Assembly: GCF_013408795.1 (NCBI RefSeq)
Contig: NZ_JACCCC010000001.1
Span: 4,464,001-4,528,000, forward strand
DNA: 64,000 nucleotides
Source of the DNA: Spinactinospora alkalitolerans
Lineage (GTDB): Bacteria; Actinomycetota; Actinomycetes; Streptosporangiales; Streptosporangiaceae
Direction of reading: 5' to 3'
Under the pieces are notes generated by a model. The model was not told the origin of the DNA, made no database searches, and saw nothing but the letters and a program-made list of their open reading frames with translations. Each line of letters starts with the position of its first letter. Positions within the stretch are counted from its first letter, which is position 1. The position numbers were made by a program, and so were the translations under genes. This document shows positions 8,757-17,358 of the stretch, piece by piece.

Positions 8757-9238
8757 TGGCTTCCTCGAAGGGTTGCGGGGTTCCTCGTGAGAACCCGTGG
8801 GGCCGTGGCCGCCGGAGTCACCACGGGGGTCGTGGCGAGAGTGCGGCCCGTCCCTACTACGGACGGTTTTATGAATCGGCGTGGGCCGCCTGCAGAGCGC
8901 GGGCCTACGACGGGCCCGCGCTCTCGCGGCGGCCCCTCTTCTGACCCGCTGCGCGGCTCGGGCCGCGCGGCTCAGCGGCGCGTCGGACGGCAGCGGCTCG
9001 CGGGCCGGCGACAGGACCGGCGGGGGGACGCGGGCATTCGGCCGGACCCCGCCGCGGTGCGCGGGTCCACGCTGCTCAACCGATCGCCGTTCACGTTCCT
9101 GCACAACCATTTCCGACGTGCGCCCATTTCGGCCGGGCGCGGGGAATCACGGGGAGGCGGGGTAACCCTCGCCACAAACCACACTTTACCAGTAGGAAAA
9201 TGTGGCCGACCTCTCTCTCAGCCGACGCCGCCGGCGCA
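8757..9238. other. 482-bp gap: metN leader and efflux-gene 3' end
   Basis: No gene is supported here. It holds the presumed metN promoter region on the minus strand, a strong hairpin (8894-8924), and an imperfect CCACA...TGTGG hairpin near 9180-9206 that may end the efflux gene. I searched by eye for a SAM riboswitch before metN and could not fit the conserved core. Confidence 0.5.
8894..8924 (-). terminator. hairpin between efflux gene and metN
   Basis: Perfect 12-bp arms (AGAGCGCGGGCC and complement) with a 7-nt loop. On the minus strand it lies after the efflux gene and before the likely metN promoter, so it may insulate the two. Without a U tract it could also be part of the metN leader. 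Confidence 0.45.
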
Positions 9239-10465
9239 TCAGTCCCGCGTGCGCTCGGCGGCCCCGGGCCCCGACGCCCTCCTACTCCACAGGTTGGCGA
9301 GGAAGGCCCCCACCAGGCCGGCCATGACGACGAGGGCCATCCCCATGGCACTGTCCTCGCCGGCCAGTCCCACCAGCGGGGAGGCCGTCGCGCCGATCAG
9401 GAACTGCACCGTTCCCAGCAGCGCGGAGGCGCTGCCGGCGTTGAGCGGGTAGCGCCCCAGCGCCAGTGACGTCGTGTTGGGCATCGTGAAGCTCAGGCTG
9501 CACATGATCACGAACAGCAGCGCGCACGTGAAGGCGAACGGCAGTCCCGCGACGGTCACCAGCAGCAGGCCCACCCCCGACGCCGCGGCGACGGACAGCA
9601 CCACCGTGAGCACCGAGCGCTCGCTGACCCTGCCCGCCAGGAAACCGTTGACCTGACTGAACACCACCATGCCCAGGCCGTTGAGCCCGAACAGCAGGCT
9701 GAACGCCTGCGCCGACACGCCGTAGACGTTCTGGGCGACGAAGGAGAAGCCCGAGACGTAGCCGAACAGGCCGACCGAGGCCAGCGCCTGGGTGAGCATC
9801 AACGCCAGGAAGACGGGGTCGCGCAGCAGCCGGGCGAAGACGCCGACGACCGCGAGCGGACCGTCGCCGCGCCGCTTCTCCGGCGGCAGCGACTCCTTCA
9901 GCACGACCCAGGCCAGCGCGAAGAGCAGCACGCCGAGGACCGCCAGCGTGACGAAGATGCCGCGCCACGAGGTGACCAGCATGAGCTGGCCGCCGAAGAC
10001 CGGCGCGAGGATCGGGGCCAGGCCGATGATGAGCATGAGGCGGGAGAACAGCCGGGTCGCCGCGGGACCGGAGTAGATGTCGCGCACCATCGCCCGCGCG
10101 ATCACCATGCCGGCCGCGCCCGCCACGCCCTGGAGGAAGCGCAGGCCGGTCAGCGCCTCGACGGCCGGGGCGAACGCGCACAGCAGGGAGATGACCGAGT
10201 AGCAGGCCGTGCCGATGAGCAGCGGCCGCCGCCGGCCGACCGAGTCGCTGAGGGGGCCGATGACGAGCTGCCCCAGCGCCAGCCCCACCAGGCACGCGGT
10301 CAGCGTGAGCTGCACCTGCGGGGCCCCCGTCGCCAGGTCCCGGCTGAGCTCGGGAAAGGCCGGGAGGTACATGTCGATCGAGAGCGGTCCGACCGCGGTG
10401 AGCGCCCCCAGGCCGACGACCAGGATCGCACCGGACCGGCGCGCGGCCGCGCCCCCGGCGGTCAA
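9239..10465 (-). CDS. Bcr/CflA-family multidrug efflux MFS transporter
   Basis: An inner-membrane drug/proton antiporter of about 408 residues with 12 predicted membrane segments. The Bcr/CflA signatures are SIDMYLPAFPELSRDL after the first helix and GPLSDSVGRRRPLL in the loop between helices 2 and 3. The start is uncertain. The frame is open far upstream with no ATG or GTG carrying a good ribosome site near the first helix; the TTG at 10465 gives a family-like length. No regulator lies beside it. Substrate unknown. Confidence 0.8.
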   Translation of the reverse strand: MTAGGAAARRSGAILVVGLGALTAVGPLSIDMYLPAFPELSRDLATGAPQVQLTLTACLVGLALGQLVIGPLSDSVGRRRPLLIGTACYSVISLLCAFAPAVEALTGLRFLQGVAGAAGMVIARAMVRDIYSGPAATRLFSRLMLIIGLAPILAPVFGGQLMLVTSWRGIFVTLAVLGVLLFALAWVVLKESLPPEKRRGDGPLAVVGVFARLLRDPVFLALMLTQALASVGLFGYVSGFSFVAQNVYGVSAQAFSLLFGLNGLGMVVFSQVNGFLAGRVSERSVLTVVLSVAAASGVGLLLVTVAGLPFAFTCALLFVIMCSLSFTMPNTTSLALGRYPLNAGSASALLGTVQFLIGATASPLVGLAGEDSAMGMALVVMAGLVGAFLANLWSRRASGPGAAERTRD

Positions 10466-10977
10466 CGGAAGGCCCCGCGCACCCCGCGCATCGAACGATC
10501 CGAAGATCCCATGTTTTACCCCGCTGTCCTGTCCGGCTCGGTCCTGACCAGGTCCACCAGAGCGCAGCGCGGGTACGGACCGGATTGTTCCCGCGTCGGG
10601 GTCACGAGATGGTCTCGCCCCCTCGGGGGCGCGGAGGATGAGCGGTCCGCCCACGTGAGGGCACTCGGTCCGACACCATTGTGATGCAGGCCATGTCGGC
10701 TGTCCCCGTCTGTTTGCCAGGCCATCTAGACTCAACCCGGCAGCACCGGTCCCCCAGCCGGCACGGCCTGCGGCCCACTGCCCGACCGACGCGGATCGGC
10801 GGTGAAGCCGGACCAAGCGCTCGAAGTGCGACCATCGGCACGGGGCACCGCGCCTCCCGGAACGCGCCCGCACCCCGGTGGAGGCCACCGCGCACGAGCG
10901 GTTCGAGCGACGAGCAGATCCTTCGGAAGGCCCCGCCCGCCACTGGGGTCCCCGCGCCGATTGAGGAGCTAGTGAGA
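10466..10977. other. 512-bp divergent gap
   Basis: This separates the efflux gene (minus) from the secreted coiled-coil gene (plus), so both promoters should be here. TAGACT near 10728 could be a -10 for the plus-strand gene, but no matching -35 is clear. I found no c-di-AMP riboswitch core by eye. Open frames through it have no protein-like composition. Confidence 0.4.
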
Positions 10978-12027
10978 GTGGAGCCCGATCGTTCGACCGG
11001 CGACGGTCGTGACCGCTACGCCGACTTCTGGGCGCCCGATCCGCCGTCCTGGACCTGGCGCGGCGCCGCCGCGGCCGTGTTCGGCCCGTCCGCGCCGAGG
11101 GCGCCGCGCGGCCGGCGGGCCGCCGCGCTCGCCGCGGCCCTGCTGGTCTCCCTCATCGGCCTCCCCGCCCCCGCGAGCACGGCGAGCCCGATGGCGCCGA
11201 CCGAGAGCCTGGACTCCCTCCTGGAGAGGGCCGACGCGCTGAGCGAGGACTACAACGGCGAGCTGCGCGACATGGAGGGCGTCATCGCCGACGCCGAGAA
11301 GGCGGAGGAGCGCGCGGACAAGACCCGGGAAGAGGTCGACGCCGCCCGCGAGCAGGTCCAGCAACTGGCGGTGGCCAGCTACCAGACCGGCGGCCTGGAA
11401 CCCGCGCTGACCCTGTTCGTGGAGGAGGACCCGCAGGACATCATCGACCGCGCGGTGCTGGTGGACCACCTCTCCAACGCCAACCAGGACCGGATCGATC
11501 AGCTCCAGCAGGCCATCAAGCGCGACGAGAAGGCCCAGGACAACGCCCAGGAGAAGGTCGACCAGGTGCAGGAGGACCTGGACGCGCTGGAGGCGCAGCG
11601 CGAGGAGGTCCAGGCGATGATCGCCGACTACCCGGTCCAGGAGATGGGCGGCCCCGACAACCTCACGCCCCGGACCCGGCAGATGAAGGAGATCATCATC
11701 GAGGAGTTCGGCGAGAACACGGCCAACGGCGGCGTCGGGTGCTACCGGGCCGTCGGCGGCTGGGTCGTCGGCGAGCATCCCAAGGGCCGGGCGTGCGACT
11801 TCATGGTGGACAAGAACGGCCAGATGCCGTCACAGGAGCAGATCGAGCACGGCCAGGCGATCGCCGACTGGGCCCAGGACAACGCCGAGCGCCTGGGGAT
11901 CATGTACATCATCTACCGGCAGCAGATCTGGGACATCCGCCGCGGTGGCGAAGGCTGGCGCGACATGGCCGACCGGGGCAGCATCACCGAGAACCACTTC
12001 GACCACGTGCACATCTCGATGTTCTAG
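10978..12027 (+). CDS. secreted coiled-coil protein with C-terminal ARB_07466-like domain
   Basis: A 349-residue exported protein of unknown exact role, probably at the cell wall. The N-terminus is hydrophilic, then comes a membrane/signal segment (AALAAALLVSLIGLPAPAS, about residues 42-60). A long acidic coiled coil resembles the N-terminal part of NlpC/P60 wall hydrolases of actinomycetes. The C-terminal about 120 residues (CYRAVGGWVVGEHPKGRACD to ENHFDHVHISMF) match a domain seen in place of NlpC/P60, with conserved His/Asp at DHVH. The start is the second GTG of GTGAGAGTG, 9 nt after GAGGAG. Confidence 0.75.
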   Translation: MEPDRSTGDGRDRYADFWAPDPPSWTWRGAAAAVFGPSAPRAPRGRRAAALAAALLVSLIGLPAPASTASPMAPTESLDSLLERADALSEDYNGELRDMEGVIADAEKAEERADKTREEVDAAREQVQQLAVASYQTGGLEPALTLFVEEDPQDIIDRAVLVDHLSNANQDRIDQLQQAIKRDEKAQDNAQEKVDQVQEDLDALEAQREEVQAMIADYPVQEMGGPDNLTPRTRQMKEIIIEEFGENTANGGVGCYRAVGGWVVGEHPKGRACDFMVDKNGQMPSQEQIEHGQAIADWAQDNAERLGIMYIIYRQQIWDIRRGGEGWRDMADRGSITENHFDHVHISMF

Positions 12028-12082
12028 TTCTGCGCCGATCCCGACCTTGTCGGGGTTATCGCAGCGTTTTCAGGGCCCATAA

Positions 12083-12230
12083 GGTCAACTCGGGTTTCAA
12101 CCTCGGCCACTGGGGGTCGTTGACACCAGCCCCAGGAGGAATCCGCGGTGACCGGGCGATCCTCTCGCGCGGCCGCGCGCCGTCCCTCCTGGGGCGGGCC
12201 TTCAAAACCCCCTGGGGTCGAGGTGCGCGC
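12083..12230. repeat. dispersed intergenic repeat family B, copy 1
   Basis: Fills the gap between two convergent genes. The left arm (GTTTCAACCTCGGCC, CCCCAGGAGG, GACCGGGCGATCCTCTCGCG) is shared with copies at 52973 and 53252. The right arm (CCTCCTGGGG, then CCCCCTGGGGTCGAGGT) is the inverse of part of copy 2. The two arms can pair around a GCGGCCGC-type centre, giving a large hairpin readable from either strand. A bidirectional terminator is the simplest role; this is inference. Confidence 0.7.
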
Positions 12231-12244
12231 GCCCGCCCGGTCCC

Positions 12245-12400
12245 CTACGAGCCGCCGGTGAAGATCGGCGCGTACATCATGGTCATGCACCCGGCCGCGA
12301 CCGCGAGCACGGCGGCGATCGCGGCGAGGAAGACCAGCCAGGCGAGAGGGCCGCGCTTGGGAGGCTGGGCCGACGGCCGGGGTTCGGGCGAAGACGACAT
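12245..12400 (-). CDS. 51-residue single-span membrane microprotein
   Basis: A short gene with a clear ribosome site (AAGGA, 7 nt before the ATG). The protein has a Pro/Ser-rich cytoplasmic start with a basic PPKR patch, one membrane helix (WLVFLAAIAAVLAVAAG, residues 21-37), a Cys-Met-rich turn (CMTMMYAP) and a short outer tail. I do not recognise the family. It is convergent with the secreted coiled-coil gene, with repeat B between. Coding is supported by the ribosome site, composition and sensible topology; function unknown. Confidence 0.65.
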   Translation of the reverse strand: MSSSPEPRPSAQPPKRGPLAWLVFLAAIAAVLAVAAGCMTMMYAPIFTGGS

Positions 12401-12991
12401 GGCCGTTCCTTCGTGTCGCGCGTGCGTCGGGGACGCCCTCGACGGGCGTCGGGGTCAACTCTAGGCTCTGCGGGCGTCCGCGGCCCGGGAACGCCGGGGA
12501 GGCGGTTTCGATCCCGCAACGATCCCGGGCCGCCGGTGCGAGGGACCGCGCGCGGCCCCGCCACCCCCTGGAACGCCGCCGGAGGGCGCTCTTCACCTTC
12601 TTCGCCCGGGTATCCGCAGGGCAGGGCCGTGTTCCCATGGCACGTTCTCGCCACGGAAAGGTGACGATCCATCATTTTTCGCCCCGGAGCGCCTGCCGAA
12701 GGCGCGCGCCGTACAGCTAGGATTTCAGATCTCGCGTTCCTTTGATGAGAACCGCCACCGGCCGACACCGGCGCGGCCCTCCATCGAGCGTAGCGCCGGG
12801 GGCCCTGCCCACCATCCGCTTTCGCCACGACCGCGGCAACCGGGAACCGGATCACTCCGGCGCATCCCACCCGATGCCCCGCGAGCGGACGAACAGGGGG
12901 TGCGGGCGGGGGCAAGTCATTCGGATGGAACCGTGAACGCGCCGACGCGCGTCCGAGCACTGATTAGAACGCAGCTGGCGCGAGGGGAGTC
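12401..12991. other. 591-bp gap upstream of the Pro/Gly-rich membrane protein
   Basis: No gene is supported. A hairpin (GACGCCC/GGGCGTC, 12432-12450) lies upstream of the microprotein gene. The stretch 12650-12760 is less GC-rich than its surroundings and may hold a promoter, but I cannot place one firmly. Several open frames cross it with Arg/Pro-rich noise. Confidence 0.4.
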
Positions 12992-14137
12992 ATGAGCGAC
13001 AACGGACCCTACACACAGCCACCGCAGTACCCCGGTGGCGAGGGCAACTCTGGAGGACAGCCGGGGCCGTACGGAGGCGCCTACGGCCAGTCCGGTCCCG
13101 GTCAGCCCGGTCCGGGCGACCCCAACGCCGGCCAGCCGCAGTACCCGAGCGGTCCGTACCAGGCCCCCTACGGCGACCCCAACCAGGCTCCCTACGGCGA
13201 CCCCAACGCCGGCCAGCCGCAGTACCAGCAGCAGGGCCCCTACGGCCCCGGCCCGCAGGGCCCGGGCGGACCGCAGTTCCAGCAGCCCCAGGACCAGCAG
13301 ATGTTCCAGGGCGGCCAGCCTCCCTACGGCCCCGGAGGACCGGGCGGTCCCGGGGGTCCGGGCGGCCCCGGTGACATGCCCGGCTACCCGGCCCCCCGCA
13401 AGAGCAGCGCCGGCATGTGGATCGTCATCGCCGGCGGCGCCGTCATCGTCGTACTGGTGATCGCGGTCCTGGTGATGCTGGTGGTCAACAACTCCGGCTC
13501 CGACACCGCCGACACCGGTGGGGGCGGCAGCGCCGGCGGCGGTGGCGGCCAGGAGCAGGAGGCCGATGCCCCGCCGGAGGAGGAAGAGGACCAGGGCACC
13601 GACTCCGCGAGCGGCGAGCCCCCCTACGCGCTGCCCGAGGACCCCTGCTCGGCGTTCACCGACGAGAAGCTCGCCGAGTTCGAGGCCACCGACGGCAGCA
13701 AGAGCATCACCGACTCCTCGGCCTCGTGCACGTGGTCGACCGTCAACGCCGACGACGAGTACGGCTCCCTCACCGTGCGCTACGAGGTCCCCTACTCCGG
13801 CTCCGACTCCGTCGAGGCCGCCAAGAGCGACTACCAGACCAACCTGGACCTCGCCACCGACGAGGAGAGCTCCGTCTTCGAGCTGGAGGTCCTGGAGAAC
13901 CGGGAGCAGAACCTCGGTGACGAGTCGGCGCTGGTCTTCGCCACCCAGGAGGTCGTCGGGACGTCGTCGGTCTCGACCCTGCTGATCCGGCAGGACAACA
14001 TGAACATCACCGTCGACTGGAGCGTCAACTCCAGCGGCTTCGAGAGCGGCGCCGAGCCCCCGCAGGAGTTCTCCGAGGTCGAGGACGCGCTCCCGGACCT
14101 GGGCAAGCAGGCCCTCAACATCGTGGGCTCCGCCTGA
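12992..14137 (+). CDS. Pro/Gly/Gln-rich single-pass membrane protein with DUF3558-like extracytoplasmic domain
   Basis: A 381-residue protein. Residues 1-130 are a low-complexity cytoplasmic segment rich in Pro, Gly, Gln and Tyr with near-repeats of PYGDPN. A helix (MWIVIAGGAVIVVLVIAVLV, about 142-161) leads to a Gly/Ser/Glu linker. The outer domain has two cysteines (DPCSAF and SASCTW), the DUF3558-like pattern of actinobacterial lipoproteins. GAGGGGAG before the ATG fixes the start. It stands alone with its own terminator. Function unknown; an envelope role is inferred. Confidence 0.75.
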   Translation: MSDNGPYTQPPQYPGGEGNSGGQPGPYGGAYGQSGPGQPGPGDPNAGQPQYPSGPYQAPYGDPNQAPYGDPNAGQPQYQQQGPYGPGPQGPGGPQFQQPQDQQMFQGGQPPYGPGGPGGPGGPGGPGDMPGYPAPRKSSAGMWIVIAGGAVIVVLVIAVLVMLVVNNSGSDTADTGGGGSAGGGGGQEQEADAPPEEEEDQGTDSASGEPPYALPEDPCSAFTDEKLAEFEATDGSKSITDSSASCTWSTVNADDEYGSLTVRYEVPYSGSDSVEAAKSDYQTNLDLATDEESSVFELEVLENREQNLGDESALVFATQEVVGTSSVSTLLIRQDNMNITVDWSVNSSGFESGAEPPQEFSEVEDALPDLGKQALNIVGSA

Positions 14138-14174
14138 CCCGGATCCCCGCGGGGACGACCGTCCAGGACTCGGC

Positions 14175-14213
14175 GAACGGGGGCGTGCGGAGAAGAACCG
14201 CACGCCCCCGTTC
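14175..14213 (+). terminator. strong terminator hairpin
   Basis: Perfect 16-bp arms (GAACGGGGGCGTGCGG and complement) with a 7-nt AGAAGAA loop lie 37 bp after the stop of the Pro/Gly-rich protein gene. It isolates that gene from the sugar locus that follows. Confidence 0.85.
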
Positions 14214-14243
14214 TCGTGTCCCGGTCCGACTCCGCACGGTGAC

Positions 14244-14257
14244 TGACAACGTTGTCA
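14244..14257. promoter_or_regulatory. LacI-type operator before the regulator/kinase genes
   Basis: TGACAACGTTGTCA is a perfect 14-bp palindrome with the central CG typical of LacI-family operators. It lies 112 bp before the LacI gene and recurs exactly at 19722 before the ABC importer, so the regulator probably controls both units and itself. Confidence 0.85.
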
Positions 14258-14369
14258 ATCGCGCTTCCGCCGGTCATACTCACGATTGGGGCCGGGATCC
14301 GGCCCGACGCGTTCGCCGCGCGATCCGCGCAGTGAGGGACGGGGACAGAGCCGACGGGGGGCATCCGGC

Positions 14370-15431
14370 GTGGAAACGAAGCGGCCTCGGCTCGGCGCCG
14401 CCCAGCGGCCGACCATGAAGGACGTCGCCCATGAGGCGGGGGTCGGGCTCAAGACCGTCTCGCGCGTGGTCAACGGCGAATCCGGCGTCTCCGAGGCGAC
14501 GGTGGACCGGGTGCGCGAGGTCATCGCCCGGCTCGGCTACCGCAGGGACGACGCGGCGCGCGGGCTGCGCAACGGCCATGTGGCCTCCATCGGGCTGATC
14601 CTGGAGGACACCACCGACCCGTTCTACGCCCAGTTGGTCGGCGCCGTGCAGACGGTGGCCCAGGAGCACGGCATGCTGGCCCTGACCGGAGCCTCCGACG
14701 AGGACCCCGACTACGAGCGCGACCTCGGTCTGGCCCTGTGCGCGCGCCGGGTCCAGGGGCTCGTCATCGTGCCGGCCCCCGGTTCGCGCCACGACTACCT
14801 GGAGCCCGAACTCGCCGCGGGGATGGCCGTCGTGTTCGTGGACCGGCCGCCGATCGGGCTGGCGGCCGACACCGTGCTCGCCGACAGCCGGGGCGGCGCG
14901 CGCGGCGCCGTCGGGCACCTGGTCGAGCGGGGCCACCGCCGGATCGGCTTCCTCGGCGACTCCCCCGGCATCTACACCGCCGGCGAACGGCTGCTCGGCT
15001 ACCGCGAGGCGCTCGCGGCGGCCGGCCTGCCCCGCGACGACGCGCTCGTCGCGATGGGCCCGCCGAGTCCGGACGCGCTCGGTGCCGCGCTGGCCGCGCT
15101 CATGGCGCTGCCGGACCCGCCGACCGCCCTGTTCACCGGAAACAACCGCACGACCGTCGAGACGCTGCGGATCCTGGCACGCCGGGAGGAGCGTCCGGCC
15201 CTGGTCGGGTTCGACGACTTCGAGCTCGCCGACCTGATGACGCCTCCGGTCACCGTCGTCGCCCAGGACCCCGTGGGCATGGGGCGGGCCGCCGCGCGGC
15301 TGCTGTTCCAGCGGCTGGCCGGCGACCGCTCCCCCGCCCGGCGGCTGGAGCTGGCGACCCGCCTCATCGCGCGCGGCTCCGGTGAACGACGACCGGCCGG
15401 GCTGCCGGGAGAGCCCCGCGACCGTGCATGA
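14370..15431 (+). CDS. LacI-family transcriptional regulator of the 14-20 kb sugar locus
   Basis: A 353-residue LacI/GalR regulator. The helix-turn-helix is TMKDVAHEAGVGLKTVSRVV (residues 15-34), followed by the NGE hinge and a sugar-sensing domain with the family patterns FVDRPP and LVGFDDFELADL. The GTG at 14370 is chosen; ATG codons nearer the HTH would trim residues without changing the domain. The operator 14244 lies upstream and its twin lies before the importer. The PfkB kinase follows 39 bp later, so the two are likely co-transcribed. Confidence 0.88.
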   Translation: METKRPRLGAAQRPTMKDVAHEAGVGLKTVSRVVNGESGVSEATVDRVREVIARLGYRRDDAARGLRNGHVASIGLILEDTTDPFYAQLVGAVQTVAQEHGMLALTGASDEDPDYERDLGLALCARRVQGLVIVPAPGSRHDYLEPELAAGMAVVFVDRPPIGLAADTVLADSRGGARGAVGHLVERGHRRIGFLGDSPGIYTAGERLLGYREALAAAGLPRDDALVAMGPPSPDALGAALAALMALPDPPTALFTGNNRTTVETLRILARREERPALVGFDDFELADLMTPPVTVVAQDPVGMGRAAARLLFQRLAGDRSPARRLELATRLIARGSGERRPAGLPGEPRDRA

Positions 15432-15470
15432 TGGTGTGCGCCCGTGCACGCCCCCTGGAAAGGACGCCCG

Positions 15471-16499
15471 TTGATCACCGTCGTCGGCGAAGCACTGATC
15501 GACCTCATCAGCGCCGAGAGCGGCACCTACCGCTCGGCACCCGGTGGAGCCCCGGCCAACACCGCCGTGGCGCTGGCCCGGCTCGGCGTGCCGGTGTCGC
15601 TGCTGGCCCGGATCGGTTCCGACCGCTTCGGCCGGCAACTGCGCTCCTACGTCGGCTCGCGCGGCGTCGACACCCGCGACCTGGTGGCGGCGCAGGAGGC
15701 GAGCACGCTGGCCATCGCCAACCTGGACGGGTACGGCCACGCCGAGTACGACTTCTACGTCCGCGGCACCGCCGACTGGCAGTGGGATCCCGCGGAGCTG
15801 CCCGACCCGATCGGCGCGGACGTCACGGCGCTGCACGTGGGCTCCCTGGCGCTGGCCATGGCCCCCGGCGCGGACGTGCTGGAGGAGTGGGTCGCCCGGC
15901 AGCGCGAGCGCGTCGTCGTCGGCTACGACCCCAACATCCGCCCGGCGCTGGCCGGGGAGCGCGCGGCCGAGCGCGCCAGGGTGGAGCGCCAGATCGCACT
16001 GGCCGACGTGGTGAAGGCCAGCGACGATGACGTGTACTGGCTGTACTCCGAGAACCGCCCGCCGCGGCCGCAGGACGCCCCCGAGGCCGACGGCGCGGCG
16101 GCCCCGGTCGGCGCCGACCCCTTCCTGGAGGAGGCCGCCCGCTCCTGGCTCGCGCTCGGACCGGCCGTCGTCGCCGTCACCCGCGGCGCCGCCGGGACCC
16201 TCGTCATCGGGCGCGGCGCTGCGGCGCCGATGTACCTCACGCCCGAGCCCATCGAGATCGTGGACACCGTGGGCGCGGGGGACGCCTTCAACGCCGGGCT
16301 GCTGGACGCGCTGGGCCAGGCCGGCGCGCTGGGGGCGGCGGGCCGGGCCCGGCTGGCCGCGCTGACGCCCGACGAGCTCGCCGTCTGCGTCGGCCACGCC
16401 CAGCGCGTGGCCGCGCACGCCTGCCGCCGCGTGGGCGCCGACCCCGGTGAGCTGGAGCCGGCGCCGCTGGAGTTCCCCGGTCGCGGTGCTACCCCTTGA
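15471..16499 (+). CDS. PfkB-family sugar kinase (fructokinase-like)
   Basis: A 342-residue ribokinase/PfkB kinase that would phosphorylate a sugar brought in by the adjacent importer. The N-terminal GGAPANTAVALARLG is PfkB signature 1. DTVGAGDAFNAGLL near residue 264 carries the catalytic Asp and anion hole. I chose the TTG at 15471 because GAAAGGA lies 7 nt before it; a GTG 27 bp upstream has no such site. Its 3' end overlaps the convergent permease gene by 11 bp. The fructokinase assignment is by resemblance only. Confidence 0.85.
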   Translation: MITVVGEALIDLISAESGTYRSAPGGAPANTAVALARLGVPVSLLARIGSDRFGRQLRSYVGSRGVDTRDLVAAQEASTLAIANLDGYGHAEYDFYVRGTADWQWDPAELPDPIGADVTALHVGSLALAMAPGADVLEEWVARQRERVVVGYDPNIRPALAGERAAERARVERQIALADVVKASDDDVYWLYSENRPPRPQDAPEADGAAAPVGADPFLEEAARSWLALGPAVVAVTRGAAGTLVIGRGAAAPMYLTPEPIEIVDTVGAGDAFNAGLLDALGQAGALGAAGRARLAALTPDELAVCVGHAQRVAAHACRRVGADPGELEPAPLEFPGRGATP

Positions 16500-17358
16500 G
16501 CGCGCCGGCCATGAGGCCCCGCATGAAGTAGCGGCCGAGCAGCAGGTAGATCACCAGCGTCGGCAGCGACGCCAGCAGCGCTCCGGCCATCTGCTCGTTG
16601 TAGGGGACGGCGGCCGAGCCGGAGCCGGCGATGTTGTTGAGCTGCACCGTGACCGGCCAGCTGCTCGGTCCGGTGAGGAACACCGCGAACAGGAAGTCGT
16701 TCCACGCCGAGGTGAACTGCCAGATCAGCGTCACCGCGAACGCGGGGGCCGAGACCGGCAGGATGATCCAGGCGTAGGTCCGCAGGATGCCGGCCCCGTC
16801 GACGCGGCCGGCCTCGACGATGCCGTCGGGGATGGCCGCGTAGAAGTTGCGGAAGATCAGCGTGCAGATCGGGATGCCGTAGACGACGTGCGCGAGGACC
16901 AGCGGGAACACCCCGCCCATCAGGTTCGCCGACACCAGCATCTGCTGCAGCGGGATCATCACCGCCTGGTAGGGGATGAACATCCCGAACAGGAACAGCG
17001 TGAACACCAGGTCGGCGTAGGGGAAGCGCCACTTCGCCAGCACGTAGCCGTTCAGGGAGCCCAGCACGGCGGAGATGATCGAGCTGGGCACCACCACCCG
17101 CACGCTGTTCCACAGCGCGGGCGAGAGCTCACCCCAGACGGTGATCCAGTTGTCCACCGTCCAGGTCTGCGGCAGCAGCCACGCCTGGTCGGCCGTCGCC
17201 TCGGAGAACGGCTTGAAGCCGGTCACCAGCAGCATGTACATCGGCAGCAGGAAGACCACCGCGATGACGAGCAGCACGGTGAACCTGACCGCCTGGGCGT
17301 AGCGGCCGGCGGCGACCGCGCGCGGCGCCGGCCCGGGGACGGATGTCCTGGTCGCCAT
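16489..17358 (-). CDS. sugar ABC transporter permease (MalG type)
   Basis: A 289-residue inner-membrane permease with about six helices and the EAA-type loop (VEAGRVDGAGILRTYAWIIL). Its ATG shares one base with the stop of the preceding permease (TAATG). Last gene of the SBP-permease-permease unit. No ATPase is encoded nearby; a shared MsiK-type ATPase is inferred. Confidence 0.9.
   Translation of the reverse strand: MATRTSVPGPAPRAVAAGRYAQAVRFTVLLVIAVVFLLPMYMLLVTGFKPFSEATADQAWLLPQTWTVDNWITVWGELSPALWNSVRVVVPSSIISAVLGSLNGYVLAKWRFPYADLVFTLFLFGMFIPYQAVMIPLQQMLVSANLMGGVFPLVLAHVVYGIPICTLIFRNFYAAIPDGIVEAGRVDGAGILRTYAWIILPVSAPAFAVTLIWQFTSAWNDFLFAVFLTGPSSWPVTVQLNNIAGSGSAAVPYNEQMAGALLASLPTLVIYLLLGRYFMRGLMAGALKG

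Noticed and set aside
8757-9110. SAM riboswitch before metN, and a long N-terminal extension of MetN
   Set aside because: The CAACCC piece near 8770 is the only resemblance to a SAM aptamer; the rest of the core is missing. The extension is low-complexity and lacks a ribosome site.
10500-10977. c-di-AMP riboswitch before the secreted coiled-coil gene
   Set aside because: Expected for some actinobacterial wall-hydrolase genes, but the conserved core could not be found by eye.
12992-13400. Tandem DNA repeat in the Pro/Gly-rich protein gene
   Set aside because: The repetition follows from a low-complexity PYGDPN-like protein segment; it is not a separate element.
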